Notes under the pieces: generated by a model
The model's input: the letters and a program-made list of their open reading frames with translations, nothing else
Database searches by the model: none
What the model was told of the DNA's origin: nothing
Part shown: positions 22,356-34,800 of the stretch, in pieces
Numbering within the stretch: position 1 is the stretch's first letter
How the letters are laid out: each line of letters begins with the position of its first letter
Made by a program: the position numbers and the translations under genes
Assembly (NCBI GenBank): GCA_021613535.1
Contig: CP075493.1
Location: 8,804,001 to 8,868,000 of the forward strand
DNA length: 64,000 nt
Direction of reading: 5' to 3'
Source: Adineta vaga
Taxonomy: Eukaryota; Rotifera

Positions 22356-24907
22356 TTAACGTTCTTCTTCCGCACGCCATTGAACTTTTTTACGATGACT
22401 TTCAAGAGCATCTCGTAATTTTTTATCTATCATTTCCTCTGTTAATGTTCCATCTTCCGAAGCATAAGCAGATGCCTAAAAGAAAACACACAAAGAACAA
22501 AGTAGATTAGTTTTTTTTTCTCTCAAAGAAATCAACTAACTTGACAAGCAGCTAGTAATTTAGCGATTTCACGACCAGAAAAACCATCGGTATGTTGAGC
22601 TAATTCTTCGCATTTCTTTTCAAAATCAAATCCACCAATTTTAATCGGTCTAAAATAAATCGAATCTGCTTAGAAACACACAAGTAAATCTTTGTTTTTC
22701 TTCGTAAAGTTACCGTCGGCGTTCAGCTGATTTCAGAATATATGTATCGAAGTAAAGATAAGTCATTCGACGACGTTCTGCAATCGTCGGTAAAGCAAAC
22801 TGAACCATTTCATCCAAACGATCATTTACAGCCCAATCGAATTGTTCCGGTTCATTACTGGCAAGAACTAACATAAAACTGGAGAAAAAGAAAAGAGGAA
22901 ATAGTTATATATTTATCATTTTAATCACCAAAAAAAGTCTTCCTTTTTCTTTCAACTTACCGACTTGATTGTTCACCAGTTCGATAGAGAAATGCATTCA
23001 ATGCAGCACGCATATCTTCACCGATTTTTTCCTATATGAACATATCAGAAAAGAAAAGGAATCAAATTACATTAAAAAAACAAAATATAAGCTAGAACAA
23101 ATTTACAGTTGCTCGTTTTCTTAAAAATGCATCGGCTTCATCGATGAATAATAAGAGACCACGACGACTGGTTTGAGACCAATCAAATACTTTATGTATG
23201 GCTGTAACAGCATCACGACCTAATGGTGCAACATCACCACCAGTCATAATTGCATAGTCAAGACCTGAATGAGCTGCTAATTTCTAGAAAAACAGAAAGA
23301 AAATTTCATATTTTCGTTTTCGATATAAATCTTATCGAATGAAATCATTACCTTAGCAAACAGAGTTTTACCTATGAACAAAAAAAGAAAGATTAATGAA
23401 TAATTCTTCGACAAAGAAATCGAAGATTAAACTAAATTACCTGTGCCCGGTGGTCCGTGCATCAGTAAATTTCTAAATAATCCATAATTTTTCTTCGTAA
23501 ATCGCGTTGAAATCGCTATTTCACGAAGACGTGATTCAAGATTAGGATCAAGTACGACACCTTTCAATGAATCTTCGGCTTTGGAGAAAAAGATACGTCG
23601 TATTGTTTTCACCGGTGCACGAAGTGTAGTGAGTAAAGTTGTTCGTGATGTTTCACGAATCAAAGAAGGTTTACCAAGACGTGAATCAAGATATTTCACT
23701 GCCGTTTGAGTAGCACCACGGGCAGAATAAACACCGAGAGCAAGTAAAGTTATACCACCGGTCTAAAACAAAAAATGGTTTATTACAATACTTTGAAGAT
23801 CAGGAAATGATTTTATTTTACTTACAGCCATAAGAATTTTGCTTGGATTTTCGAGTAAAGTTGTAATACCAGTGCCAACAACAGTTCCTGCTGTTTTAAT
23901 ACTATCGAGAACAGTTTTACGTTGTTCTTCAGCTTTAAGTTTAATCTGTTCAAGATAAATTTCTCGATTTTCACGTTCAACTTGTGCCTTGCCTTTTAAT
24001 TCTGCTTCAAGTCGTTTCATCTCATATTGATGACGAACTTGTTCAGCATATTCAATTGAACCTAATATATATGGATTTTCCATAAATATGACTGTGATAA
24101 AAACAAAGAAAGTAAAATAAAACTAACGTTGTTTCATTTCTTCTTGTTTTCGAACAGAGTCTTCTTGTCGACGACGTTCTTCATCTTGTAAACGAGCCTA
24201 ATTATACAAAAATGATCTCTGTCAAATATTTATATGTTGATATAGATTTGATCAATTACTTGTTCAGCAGCTTGGTCTTGCATACGTTTACGAGCCAATT
24301 GATCTTGAAATTTTGCTCTCTAAGGAAAAGATGAGAAAGAAAAACACTTTAATAACGATTAATTTCAAATGAATACTTCATTTTGATGATGCGTTTCGTC
24401 ATTCATCATTCGTCGTTTCTCTTCATTTAACTGTTGTTGATGTTTGAAACGAATTTCTTCTTCATGTTGTGAATATTCCTATTTGATAAAGCAGAATACA
24501 TCGATGCTTTACAAGTACAATTAATTGTATCGATATACCTTCATTTGTTTTTGAATTTCAAGTTGTTTCGTTTGTTCTTGCATTTTAACAACATCAAACG
24601 CTTGATTTGCATATTCTAAATCAAACAAGATTAAGATGATGATGAAACAATTGATTGATTTCAATGAATTGTTCAACTTACGAGAACGTTCCAGTTCCTT
24701 AGCTGCTTGCGCAGCACGTTCGAGAGCAGTCGAATCGAATTTATAGATCGATTCACGTCCTGCAAATGATTTCGAATCTGAATTTCCTGATGATGATCTA
24801 TTATTTCCAGTATTATCTGGTGGTATTGATGATCCATCACCTGCATTTCCAGCACCTTGCGGTGGAAGATCGAGCACCGGTTTTTTATAACCAAAAATCC
24901 ACGACAT
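22356..24907 (-). CDS. ATAD3A: ATAD3, mitochondrial inner-membrane AAA+ ATPase
   Basis: ATAD3 is a mitochondrial inner-membrane AAA+ protein acting in nucleoid organisation, membrane contacts and cholesterol handling. The start [10 protein letters not shown] (24907) matches the family's MSWLFG start. Next come [19 protein letters not shown] and a long Glu/Lys/Gln coiled coil. A membrane region follows around 23.7-23.9 kb ([20 protein letters not shown] and the next exon). After it are [16 protein letters not shown] and the AAA+ domain. Walker A, GPPGTGKTLFAK, is split by an intron (about 23440 and 23370). Walker B is [17 protein letters not shown] (about 23130). The C-terminus ends [15 protein letters not shown] with the stop at 22356-22358. 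All catalytic motifs are intact. The start codon directly abuts a splice acceptor (TTCATTCTAG), so the leader is spliced on in cis or in trans. Confidence 0.96.
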
Positions 24908-25434
24908 CTAGAATGAAATGAACTTTTCGTCTTCATGCAAATTATTTCGATAAAATAGGTTGATGCAATGTAGATTACTCATCTATATGATATGAAAATC
25001 TCTAGATTATCATTTCTCATATTCAGATAATTGAATTAGTGACTTATTTCAAAGCTCATAGTCAATAATCTCGATGATTTGCCTGGGAATATTGAACAAA
25101 GAAGTTGAAAAATGACTTTAGACTGGCGAATAAGCAACGAATGATGATAAAAGTTTGAGTCCTCTACAGGTGTCGCTTAATTCATGCATATTCATTTATG
25201 ACCTCCATGTATTTTATGATTTTAAAATAATATGTTCAAGATGTAGAGTATTATATGAAATAGATATAAGAAAATTATTTTCCTCAAGATGGAGTTTCTC
25301 CTCCAACTCGAATGGCTATTGAAACAAAGTATCCAATTGGATTGGTGCGTTCATTATTGCGAACAATCAGATAGATCCCATTACATTTTATATACATTAG
25401 TGAATAAGTGAAAACCGATTCAATTAAGTTCAAT
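24908..25434. other. Divergent spacer between ATAD3 and the RRM gene
   Basis: About 530 bp of AT-rich sequence between the two 5' ends. It probably holds both promoters. I see no coding exon in it. Confidence 0.45.
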
Positions 25435-26756
25435 ATGCCAACAAAACTTTATATTGGAAATATTCCTCAAGCAATTAGTTCAACAGAATTAAAAGAACTA
25501 TTTGAAAAATATGGTAAAGTACTCGAATGTGATATCATTAAAGACTATGCATTTGTCGTAAGTTTACTCCTGATTCATTTTCTTGAATTCATCGTATTTT
25601 CGTCTTTTTTAAATAGCATATGGAAGATGCAAGTAAAGCGAAAGCTTCTATTGCAGCTTTAAATGATTTTAACTTCAAGGGAAATCGCATTAGAGTTGAA
25701 GTAAGATTTGTTTATATTTAGAAAATTTATGTAAAGATGAGTCGAAATATTTCTTTATCAGGTATCAACAACACAACTTCGAAATGGAAGTCGTTCATCG
25801 TAAGTAATTGTAAATGAATATTTGATTCAGGTATCTTTATTGAAAATCTAGACGTCGTGATGATTCACCACGTCGACATTCAAATTCAACGTCGATGCGA
25901 TCATCTCGGTTTGTTATTGTAAAAATTATATTAGGAAAGATTTTCTTTTCATCTATGAATAGACGAGAATATCCAATGATGTCATCGAGTCGAAACGGCG
26001 GTTATTCAAGCGGCGGCGGCGGCGGCGGCGGCGGCGGACCTGATCGATCATATCCGAGTATGCGTAATAGTTACATGGATGCAAGATCTCGTCCGTATGA
26101 TTCTCCGTACGAACGTCAACGAATGCCACCACCACCACCTGCGATGAGCTATGGCGATCTGTACAGTATGCGTGGTGGTCCTGGCGATACGTATGGTCGT
26201 GATAATTTCTATCAACAACGAGGACCACCTATGTCGACGGCTGATCATTATGGACGAGGACCATCAATGCGGTATGTCGTTATTCGTACATAGAAAAAGA
26301 AAAATACAGTGATGAGAGAAAAAAAAAGACGTCGACTTTTCTTTGCCTAACTTTTTCCTTTCTCTTTCGTTCAATCGAATATCCATTTTGGCGGAACTCC
26401 GTTTCAGGTCGACTTACGATGCTTATCCTGCGTATTCATCTGGATCAAACTCGATGGGATCATCAAGAAGGTAAGCACGAAATTATACGCAAAAGAAAAA
26501 GAAAAGAATTATTTATATACGTTCATTCGGCTACTTATTTAAATATAATATACTTATATAAATGAGAAGTTCAACGGATCTATCGTTTTTCGTATTCCTA
26601 TACTCTTATAATAGTCGATATGCTGCTTCACCACCATCGTCACGTAATGGATCAGGACGTCACGGATCACCATCTCGATCATCATCTTCTCGTCGACCAA
26701 CCAAACGATCACCGCCGCCGCCGTCATCATCAAGTTCATCGCGATCACGTCGATAG
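25435..26756 (+). CDS. Single-RRM RNA-binding protein, Lark/RBM4/RBM14-like, with Gly-Tyr-Arg-Ser tail
   Basis: The ATG at 25435 gives [20 protein letters not shown]. The N-terminal RRM has RNP2 (LYIGNI) and RNP1-like YAFVHME, with [17 protein letters not shown] running into [15 protein letters not shown] and ending in IRVEVSTTQLR. This closely resembles the second RRM of Lark/RBM4 or the RRMs of RBM14. There is only one RRM and no CCHC zinc knuckle. The tail is Arg-Ser and Gly rich, with a nine-residue Gly run, a PPPPP run and a final RS stretch ([15 protein letters not shown]). That suggests a splicing or ribonucleoprotein-granule factor. Seven exons are read: 25435-25557, 25617-25700, 25762-25799, from 25852, from about 25963, from about 26408, and the last to 26756. 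All join in phase. Confidence 0.85.
26008..26038 (+). repeat. (GGC)n tract coding for poly-glycine
   Basis: About nine GGC units lie in frame in the RRM protein tail. It is strikingly GC-rich against an AT-rich background. Confidence 0.85.
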
Positions 26757-27388
26757 TTATTTACTTTCTTTTAAAAAGATTTTCTAACAAGGTTTTGTTT
26801 TGCGAACAAATATGTTTGTACCATGACTTGCAACGATTTGTTTCTTTAATTAGTCAAACAGAATATTTCTATTCTGAGATTTTTTTGGATATAATGACTT
26901 TAACAAATCATCTTGTTTTTCCATTTTTTTTCGTATGTGTGATTGTTTATATATCAGTAATAAATCAGAAACAAATACTGTTCATGAAACATGCATGATA
27001 CTTGGTTACTTTTCATTTGTCTGAGAATCAATTGATATGATAGTTCATTTTTATTCACAATAGTGTTGATTTTCGTTTCTCTTCAAACTATTTCTGAATC
27101 GTGCTCGTCTTTCTTCTATACTATAGTATTTGTAAGTTGATAGGAGCATTTTTCTATCGTTCGTTTGCTCATTTATTCACTCACTTGCATGCACGCACTC
27201 ATCGTTTTCACAGAATCAAACTATTTTCTACTTCCTGTTATCGAAAGTGCAACAGAAGAAGATGAAGAGGAGGAGAAGAAGAAGAAGAAGAAGAAGAAGA
27301 GGAGGAAATAAATGAGTGTTTCTCTTCGTTTCTGTTATTCGTCAGATACTGCTCTGGAAAATATTACAGACATTTGAACAAAATCATC
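26757..27388. other. Spacer between the RRM gene and 7B2
   Basis: This holds the 3' UTR of the RRM gene and the presumed 7B2 promoter. A GAA/GAG purine tract spans about 27253-27306. I see no gene in it. Confidence 0.45.
27253..27306 (+). repeat. GAA/GAG purine microsatellite
   Basis: An interrupted GAA tract lies about 85-135 nt before the 7B2 start codon. Confidence 0.8.
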
Positions 27389-28203
27389 ATGCGGTATAAT
27401 TTATCAACCTTTACAGTAGTATTAATTCTCCTTGCAATAAAAAATATTCATACAATTAATTGGATAGATTATGATGAATCGACTTCGAATATCGATCTAT
27501 TGTATGATGATTCCGATCAATATTTAAGTACATTAACACGTGATGATGAACAAGAAATACATAGTCCAATAATAACCGGTTACAAATATGTATCAGGTAG
27601 GAATTTTTGAGAAATCATTTGATTTCATTTAATTGATTGTCTATTTCTTTTGTTCAGGTGGAGCAGGCGAAGGTCAACAATATTTAAGTCCAACCGGCGA
27701 AATTCCAAATCACCCGGAAGTAAAAACTGATGATGAACTACCGTTATTTTGCCACCCGCCAAATCCTTGTCCGTTAGGTTATGAAGGTATACTACTAGTA
27801 CGATATAATAAAATATTTGATAACAATGAATAATTTTCAGATGATGATTGTGATGCATCATCAATGGGAGCCTTTACAGCAGAATATAGTCGATTATATC
27901 AATCCGAACAAGATTGTCAATGTGACAAAGATCATGATCAATGTTTAAATAAAAACACTATTAATTATGATCAATCATCAACAAAAGTATCGAATGAAAA
28001 TTTAAAACGATCAAGACGTGTTAATCGAGTATGTTACTTTGTTACTAAGAAAAAACAATCAATTGAATATTTTTTTTATTTTAAAGGATGTTCATTCCTC
28101 TCAACAAACCGAAAATATATCAGAAAATCCTTCACATTATAAATCATTGTATAAAGAGCAAACATTTCGTTTTTATGTTGCAAAAAATCACCAAACAGTA
28201 TGA
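27389..28203 (+). CDS. SCG5: Neuroendocrine protein 7B2 (secretogranin V), PC2 chaperone
   Basis: 7B2 binds prohormone convertase 2 in the secretory pathway, prevents its aggregation and allows its maturation. The ATG at 27389 opens a signal peptide (MRYNLSTFTVVLILLAIKNI). The core matches the family: GYKYVSGGAGEGQQYLSPTG, then VKTDDELPLFCHPPNPCPLG, then TAEYSRLYQSEQDCQCDKDH. The segment PPNPCPLGY is a family signature. A basic KRSRR near the end of exon 3 is in the right place for furin cleavage. Four exons: 27389-27596, 27658-27786, 27841-28028, 28087-28203. The C-terminal peptide ends FYVAKNHQTV. It seems to lack the Lys-Lys pair of the usual VAKK-type inhibitory peptide and the acidic extension after it. 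Confidence 0.93.
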
Positions 28204-28861
28204 ATCTTTAATTATATGAAATAAAAAACCTATTTGAATCATGTTTCATCTTCTTCATTTTCAATTCATTTATAAGTTTACTCAGATGCACATGAGGAAG
28301 AAAACTAATAAAAAATAACGAATATAATGTCATCAAGACAGGAAGAAGAAGAAGAAGCAATGATTTCCGATAATAGAAAAAATCACTCGAGTAACATAGA
28401 GAACCAAAGAAAATACTTGCTACATTCATGACATATTCATGATTTAACATCGATTGTGAAAATATATTCTCGGTGCCAGTAAATTATGATGTAAAAAGTT
28501 CAAAACGTGAAGAATGGTTGTTCTGATATAATTTACAGGAAAAATTTACAAAAAGGCTGTGTGGATGTAGTCGGAGAGAATATCATTAGATATGCGTAGT
28601 CTCACTTTGAACACGATGTTTAACTGTAAGACAAATGAAAATGACAAGAACGTTCGATGACGATTAGCATAGATTATAGTGAATCGATATGCACTATTTT
28701 AGAAGTTCTGTTTCGATTAAGAAATACTGTCAACTAAACGGTATTGTATACCTATATGTTTGCTTGTTGATACACTTCAATCACTTCATGTGAGGTGAAA
28801 ATACTTTATAGTTTATTTCAAAATCCTCATCCAAAAGCAAATTGTGTATTTGAATGTCTTT
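28204..28861. other. Convergent spacer between 7B2 and dynein
   Basis: Both genes end here. The sequence is AT-rich with an AATAAA-like site near 28220 for 7B2. I see no gene in it. Confidence 0.4.
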
Positions 28862-31800
28862 TTATTCCAATGATGAGGCCAGAACAGCAACACCACGTTC
28901 ATAGAAATGAAATTCTGAAGTATCTGATTGACCAGCTTTAACATTGATAGTGCAAAGTAATTCTGTTCGAAGACCATTACCATAAACTGGAAGTGTTACT
29001 TCTTGCTGATCATTTTTCTTAGTTGTTGTTGATGTTGTACTACCTGGCATTTTCCATTCGACTGTTAATAAAGGAATATCATCCATAATTGCACTTGAAT
29101 AAAATAAAGCATTATTTCGAGATAATGCACCTTGTAATTTCAATCCTAAATATTAAAGAATATGCAACCTTTAGCGAAATTGTGATGTGCAATAAAATCG
29201 TACCAGTAATCAGAAAAACATTTTCTTTATTAGCATCAGCTTGTGATGGTTGATCAAGCATTTGTACCTGCATAATAAGTTCTTCTAACGAAACTTGTAA
29301 TGATTGAGCAGCACATTGACGTGTTGCAGTAAGATAAGCTTCGGGTGTAAATAAACCACCAAGCCACATTTGAACTTTCTAAATATATTAAAATAAATCT
29401 TCAAAATATCTTTTCAATTATTTTATGTAATACACAAAAATTATGTTTTAGAAAGAAGTTATATCTAAGAAAATACCTGATACTAATTATAGTCTGAAAA
29501 TGATGAAGAAATTTATTATGAGAACATACTCGTAAGGATTGAACACCTTCATTTGTTGTCAATGTTGTTAATTTATCGAGTTGTTTCAAACGAGCAACAA
29601 AATCCGACATCCATTGCATAGCACTGATACCTGGTGGTACACGATATTTCTTCCAAGTTGACGGTGTAATACCTAATATTCAGACAGTATATGAATTACG
29701 TGTTACAATATTGATTTTATACCCTTAGATAAATTATTCAATAAATCTCGTGTATCATTTGTTTGTTTTTTACTGCCATCACATACGCCTTGAACATCTG
29801 TCAAATCTTGACGTACGGAACGAAGCAAATTAGCAGCAAAAGTAACTTCACGTTCAACACATCGAAATAATGGATCTTTAATATTTTCCGATGTTCGTTT
29901 CATTGTTGGTAATGCCTAAAACAATTACAAAAAAAAACAAAAAGCATGAAAATTCTAGAAAAAAAATACAACTAATCGGAATACCTTGGGTAGTAACTTG
30001 AGCCAATTTTGTGTCGTATGTTGCACATGTACCATCCATGCTGGACGTCCAGCATTTTCACCTTCATCTTTATGTTCACCAGCATCGAGATCTAAAAAGA
30101 CACATGAGATGAAACATTCTATTGACTATAATCATTGTTTGATTTCTTACCCATAGTAAGTACATTCTCATCAGTTTGATCACATTTTAGTAGATCAACT
30201 GCAAATTTACTTCCTAAACAACAAATTCAATAGTGAGAAAATGATTCATCGTCTTCAATTACCTTCACTGATCAATAATACTTTCTCTGCATTATCAGGT
30301 AAACCAAGCCAAGTGGGTTTTTCATTTGCTGGCAGTTGTTTAACCCATTCAACATATTTAGCTTTCGTTGTATCTTGAGGTATTGGTATTGATAAGGATG
30401 AAACATCATCTTTTATCAATGGATAGGAATTATTTAAACTTTCTTGGCAAAAATATTTCCCTACGAACGAAGCTAAAAGTCGTTGATCAAATCTATAGAT
30501 AGTAACAATAATGACTTTATATCAATTTCATATTTTCTTTCTTCATCTTACCGATTATCCAGTCGTCCACCATAAATACATGAAGCAATTAAATATCGAA
30601 GTGCATCCCAGGCAATCTCCTATTGAGAAAAATAAATATTTCAACTGAAAAGTGAAAAAAATCTTCGATGTATCACTAACATCTTTTCCCTCATTACGAA
30701 TCCATTGATCAATTGTATCACATGCAAAGCGCAGATCACTTTCATTAATTTCGTAATGTTTCGACCAACCTAATGGTGTATAACGTGAACGTTCTGTAAC
30801 AAGTGCATGAAGCCATGCCAATCGGAAATAGGCTTTTGCACGTATATGTGGTGCTCGTTCCATACGACTTTCAGAAAATTCATTCAATGTTCGTGTCAAA
30901 CTTGCACGAATACCTGTAGCTGGTTCGAAAACTAAACACAAACCCATTCGTAAAAGACTTGTTGGAAGCTAAATAAATATCAGAACAATGAAGAATATAT
31001 TGATAAAGAGAAGGAAAATACTTTAGGATGAATTTCTGTGGAAAGAAACAAACGAAATGATTCATGAGGTTTTAATGAATGTAATTTCTTTTCTAATTCT
31101 TTGAGCCATTGTGGTGCTAGATGCACATTTTTTAATAAGACCCAATCGCCCTGTTTAGCAGCTGTATTGATTGCGTGTTCAGCTAGAGAAAAGCCTTCCG
31201 CAGAACCTAGAAGAACAATTCAATGATTTGATCAGAATCAAAACAGATATCTTCATCATACCGATAGCAATACTTGTCAAATTCTTATTGAGATTAGTTG
31301 CTAATTCTTCTACACGATTAGATGCATCATGACCCGGAACAGAGCAAAGTAGAATAGGTGTTAAACCTTGAATCTACAAATGTGAATAACAATGTTTCGA
31401 TGAATATTTACGAGATTTATGTTTTTCTTTTACTTCTTCGTTAATAATCTGTTCTAAATTCAATAGTGCATCAGCTTTTTGAACAAATTCAGCACCAAAA
31501 ACACTTTCTACAAATGATTTTGCCGCAATAATCAAACGATCTGGTCGTACAGCACGTGTTATTAGCATTCTAAAATAAAATATACAGTAGACTTCTCATA
31601 TTTTATATCTGAAATCAACAGAATTTGTATCAATAACTTACGAATAAACAGCAGTATTGATCGGATTTGTTTTATCACTCGTATTCTCCCAAACAACAGG
31701 AACTCGAGTTGTTACATCAGTACTAATTAACCATTTATCAAATGCATCTGCATTCGATGCAATTTGTCGTTCGAGATTTTTAAAAGATGGAACATTAGTA

Positions 31801-34800
31801 GTTAAATGTGATAATGCACGTTTCTAATGAGATAGAAAATCGAAAAAAGTGAAACCAATATACACATAATTCTTTACCTGTGGTTCAGATAATTTATTTT
31901 GAATATTCAACATGTCTACATTCTCTTCCAATGCTTGAGCCATTTCAAAAAATTCATTTTCAAATGTCATATTTTCTCTGAAAAAAGAACTATCTTAATA
32001 AAAAAGAAAAGTGTTCAAGAAATGCTAATATACCCAATAATATTTTTCAAATAGATTCTTGTTAATTGAACAGCTAAAGTAATACGATCTCGATGTAACA
32101 TACCGCGTGAAACACGAATGAATATTGTTTCAAATAAACTTTTCAATATAATATCTAACCGTTGAGTTGTATCAGTAATGGATTCTAAACGTTTATTATG
32201 ATAGAGTATATGTTCGAATATTTCCATGAAAAATCGCAATGAATATTGATAGAGCATGTGAATCTAGTATGAATATAGAACAAAGAATTTCAATCGATCA
32301 GTAATCAATCTTACTGTAGATAAGGATGAAAGTGTAAAGAAGATACTACTGCATGCTTTTGCCATTGGTAAATATTCATGTGAAACCTTTTCTACTTCAT
32401 TCAAAACTAGATCCGTTTCTTCGACTTTTTGCATAATTTCTGATGCTTCAGTTTTGATTTTTTCCAGTGTAGCAATAACTCTAATAGATTAAATAAAAAT
32501 GAAGTTGAATGAATGATTGAATAGAATAATTGTTTACTTGTCATTATCTAATATAGTTCCTTCAGATTCGTTGAGTACTTTCAATAAATTATCTTCTAAA
32601 TGACGTAATTTTGCTGCAAATTCTCCTTGTAATTTCATCAGATCAGATCGTTTTGCGTCGATATCTGGTCGTTCAGATCGTAAGATTTTATATAAGCATT
32701 GCGATTGTAAACTTGACCGTGTAACAGTAAAATTAACGAATGTAACACGTGAACAGATATCGGGTCCGAATTCCGCCTTTCATTAAACAAAAACAAAGGA
32801 AAACGAAAATCAATATCGATTGTGAACAATATTGAATCTTACATCAGAATCACGTGTAAACAAAAACATACGAAATGTTGGAGAAAAATCAATATCTTTA
32901 TCACCAATAGTAATAAGAACTCGACCAGATGTTCGTCGAAGATCACGAATAAGAACAGGATTTATCAAAGGATCAAAATTTTCAGCATCATGAATAAATA
33001 AAGTAGTACCAAATCGAAGAGCACTTTCAAGTTGTTTACGAAAATTAGCATCCATAAAACTAAGAAAACGAATTTATTGAAATAACTCGTATAACAAAAA
33101 CAAAAACTGATACAATACCTTGTTTGAACAATATTTTTCTCTCGATATTCTCTGTAGAGAAATTCAAATGCTTGTCCACTAGGATCAATAATTAATGGAT
33201 AACGAGTAAAACGTTTTAACATAACAGCATTTTCTCGACATAAATCATCACTTGGCAACATATTCATTTCCCATCGAAGTCGTTCATCTGCATCAGATAC
33301 ATACTAAATAAATATATGTTTAATTATGTTTTGGAAAATAAAGAAATTTTACTTCGACACGAGCTAAATCGTGTTTGTAAGGTATTTTAGCTTTTTCTAA
33401 ATGCTTTTGCCATTGTTGATAGAGAATTTGTCTCGTCATTTGATCGAAATAACCCGTATAAGCTAAGAATGTTGAAATAAGAAATCCATCACCGATTAAT
33501 GTTGCTAATTGTGTTTGATAACTTTCACTTGTTGTTTCCCAACGTACTTTCTCTAAACTTAAATTTTTGATCAAAGCAATCGATCGTTCTACTTTAGATT
33601 CAACTTGTGAAAGATCTGTTTTAATTGCTTGGGCAGCAGAAATCAAATCGGCATATTCAGTTTTATATTGTGCTATACTTGTTTCTAATGTTGTTATTAA
33701 ATCATTTGTTTCTTGCATATCAGCTACTTTTTTTTCTGCTTCTCTTTCTAAACTTTTCAATTCATTTCGCAATGGTTCGACTTTACTTAACATATCAGCA
33801 TAAGTTAACTGTGCTATTGCCCATTTAACTAAAGGACCACAAGCAGCTGATGCACGATTAACTTTATCATAAGAATAATCAGGATTATTGAGATATTTCG
33901 TTTTCATCTTATTCACAATGGCAGGACTAAGGAAAAGAATTGATGTATAGAAAGGATTTGTTCAAGTAAATTCTACCTGATATTATCAGTATCAAAATTA
34001 ACAATTATAGAGATGAAATTTTCACGCATCATTATACTACGAATCGATTTCCAATCATTTGTTTCTTCACCGAGTAATAAACAAATGGATTCAAGTGTTA
34101 ATTTGACACCTTGTGGAGGATTATTCAAATTTTTGATTTCTACTAAATTTTGTTTTTTAATAGATTTTACCGCTAGAGAATAATTAAAAAATCATTTGAT
34201 AAAGAGAAAAGAGATGAAATAAAAATCAATTCACCTTGTTGAGCTTCTTGAACAGCTGGTTCGACTTTATCTAAATCTATCATGACAGTTTTTCGTTTTT
34301 CAACGATTTGTTCTTGTTGTTTCTATTTGAATGTGAATCAAACGTATTTTCGAGAAAAACAAATCTGGAATAAATGAATACATACAACTAAAACGACTTG
34401 TAATTCTTGTGAATTGATTCGTTTCTTTTCAGCTTCTTGTTGATCATGAACCATTTGTTTTAATTTCAAATTTGCTTCTTCATTTTTATCATTCAATTCT
34501 TTTCGTTTATCAGCTAATGATGTTTGTAATTGTTCAACTTGAACAACAGTCTCATGAATTTTATCAAGACCAACAATCAAATGTTGACGAGTTTCTTCAA
34601 TTTCTGTTCGTTTCTCAGCAGTAATTTTGATCTAAATAATTTCATCAAAAACAAATTAAACAGTGATTGAAGACGAAAATATCTATATTTTACAAAATGT
34701 TGAATAGCATCAAGAAAATGGCTAGGAGTAATGACAATTGTTTTCGTTGTAGAACCTTTTTTACGTAATGTATCATTTAATTTATGTAATGATTGATGAA

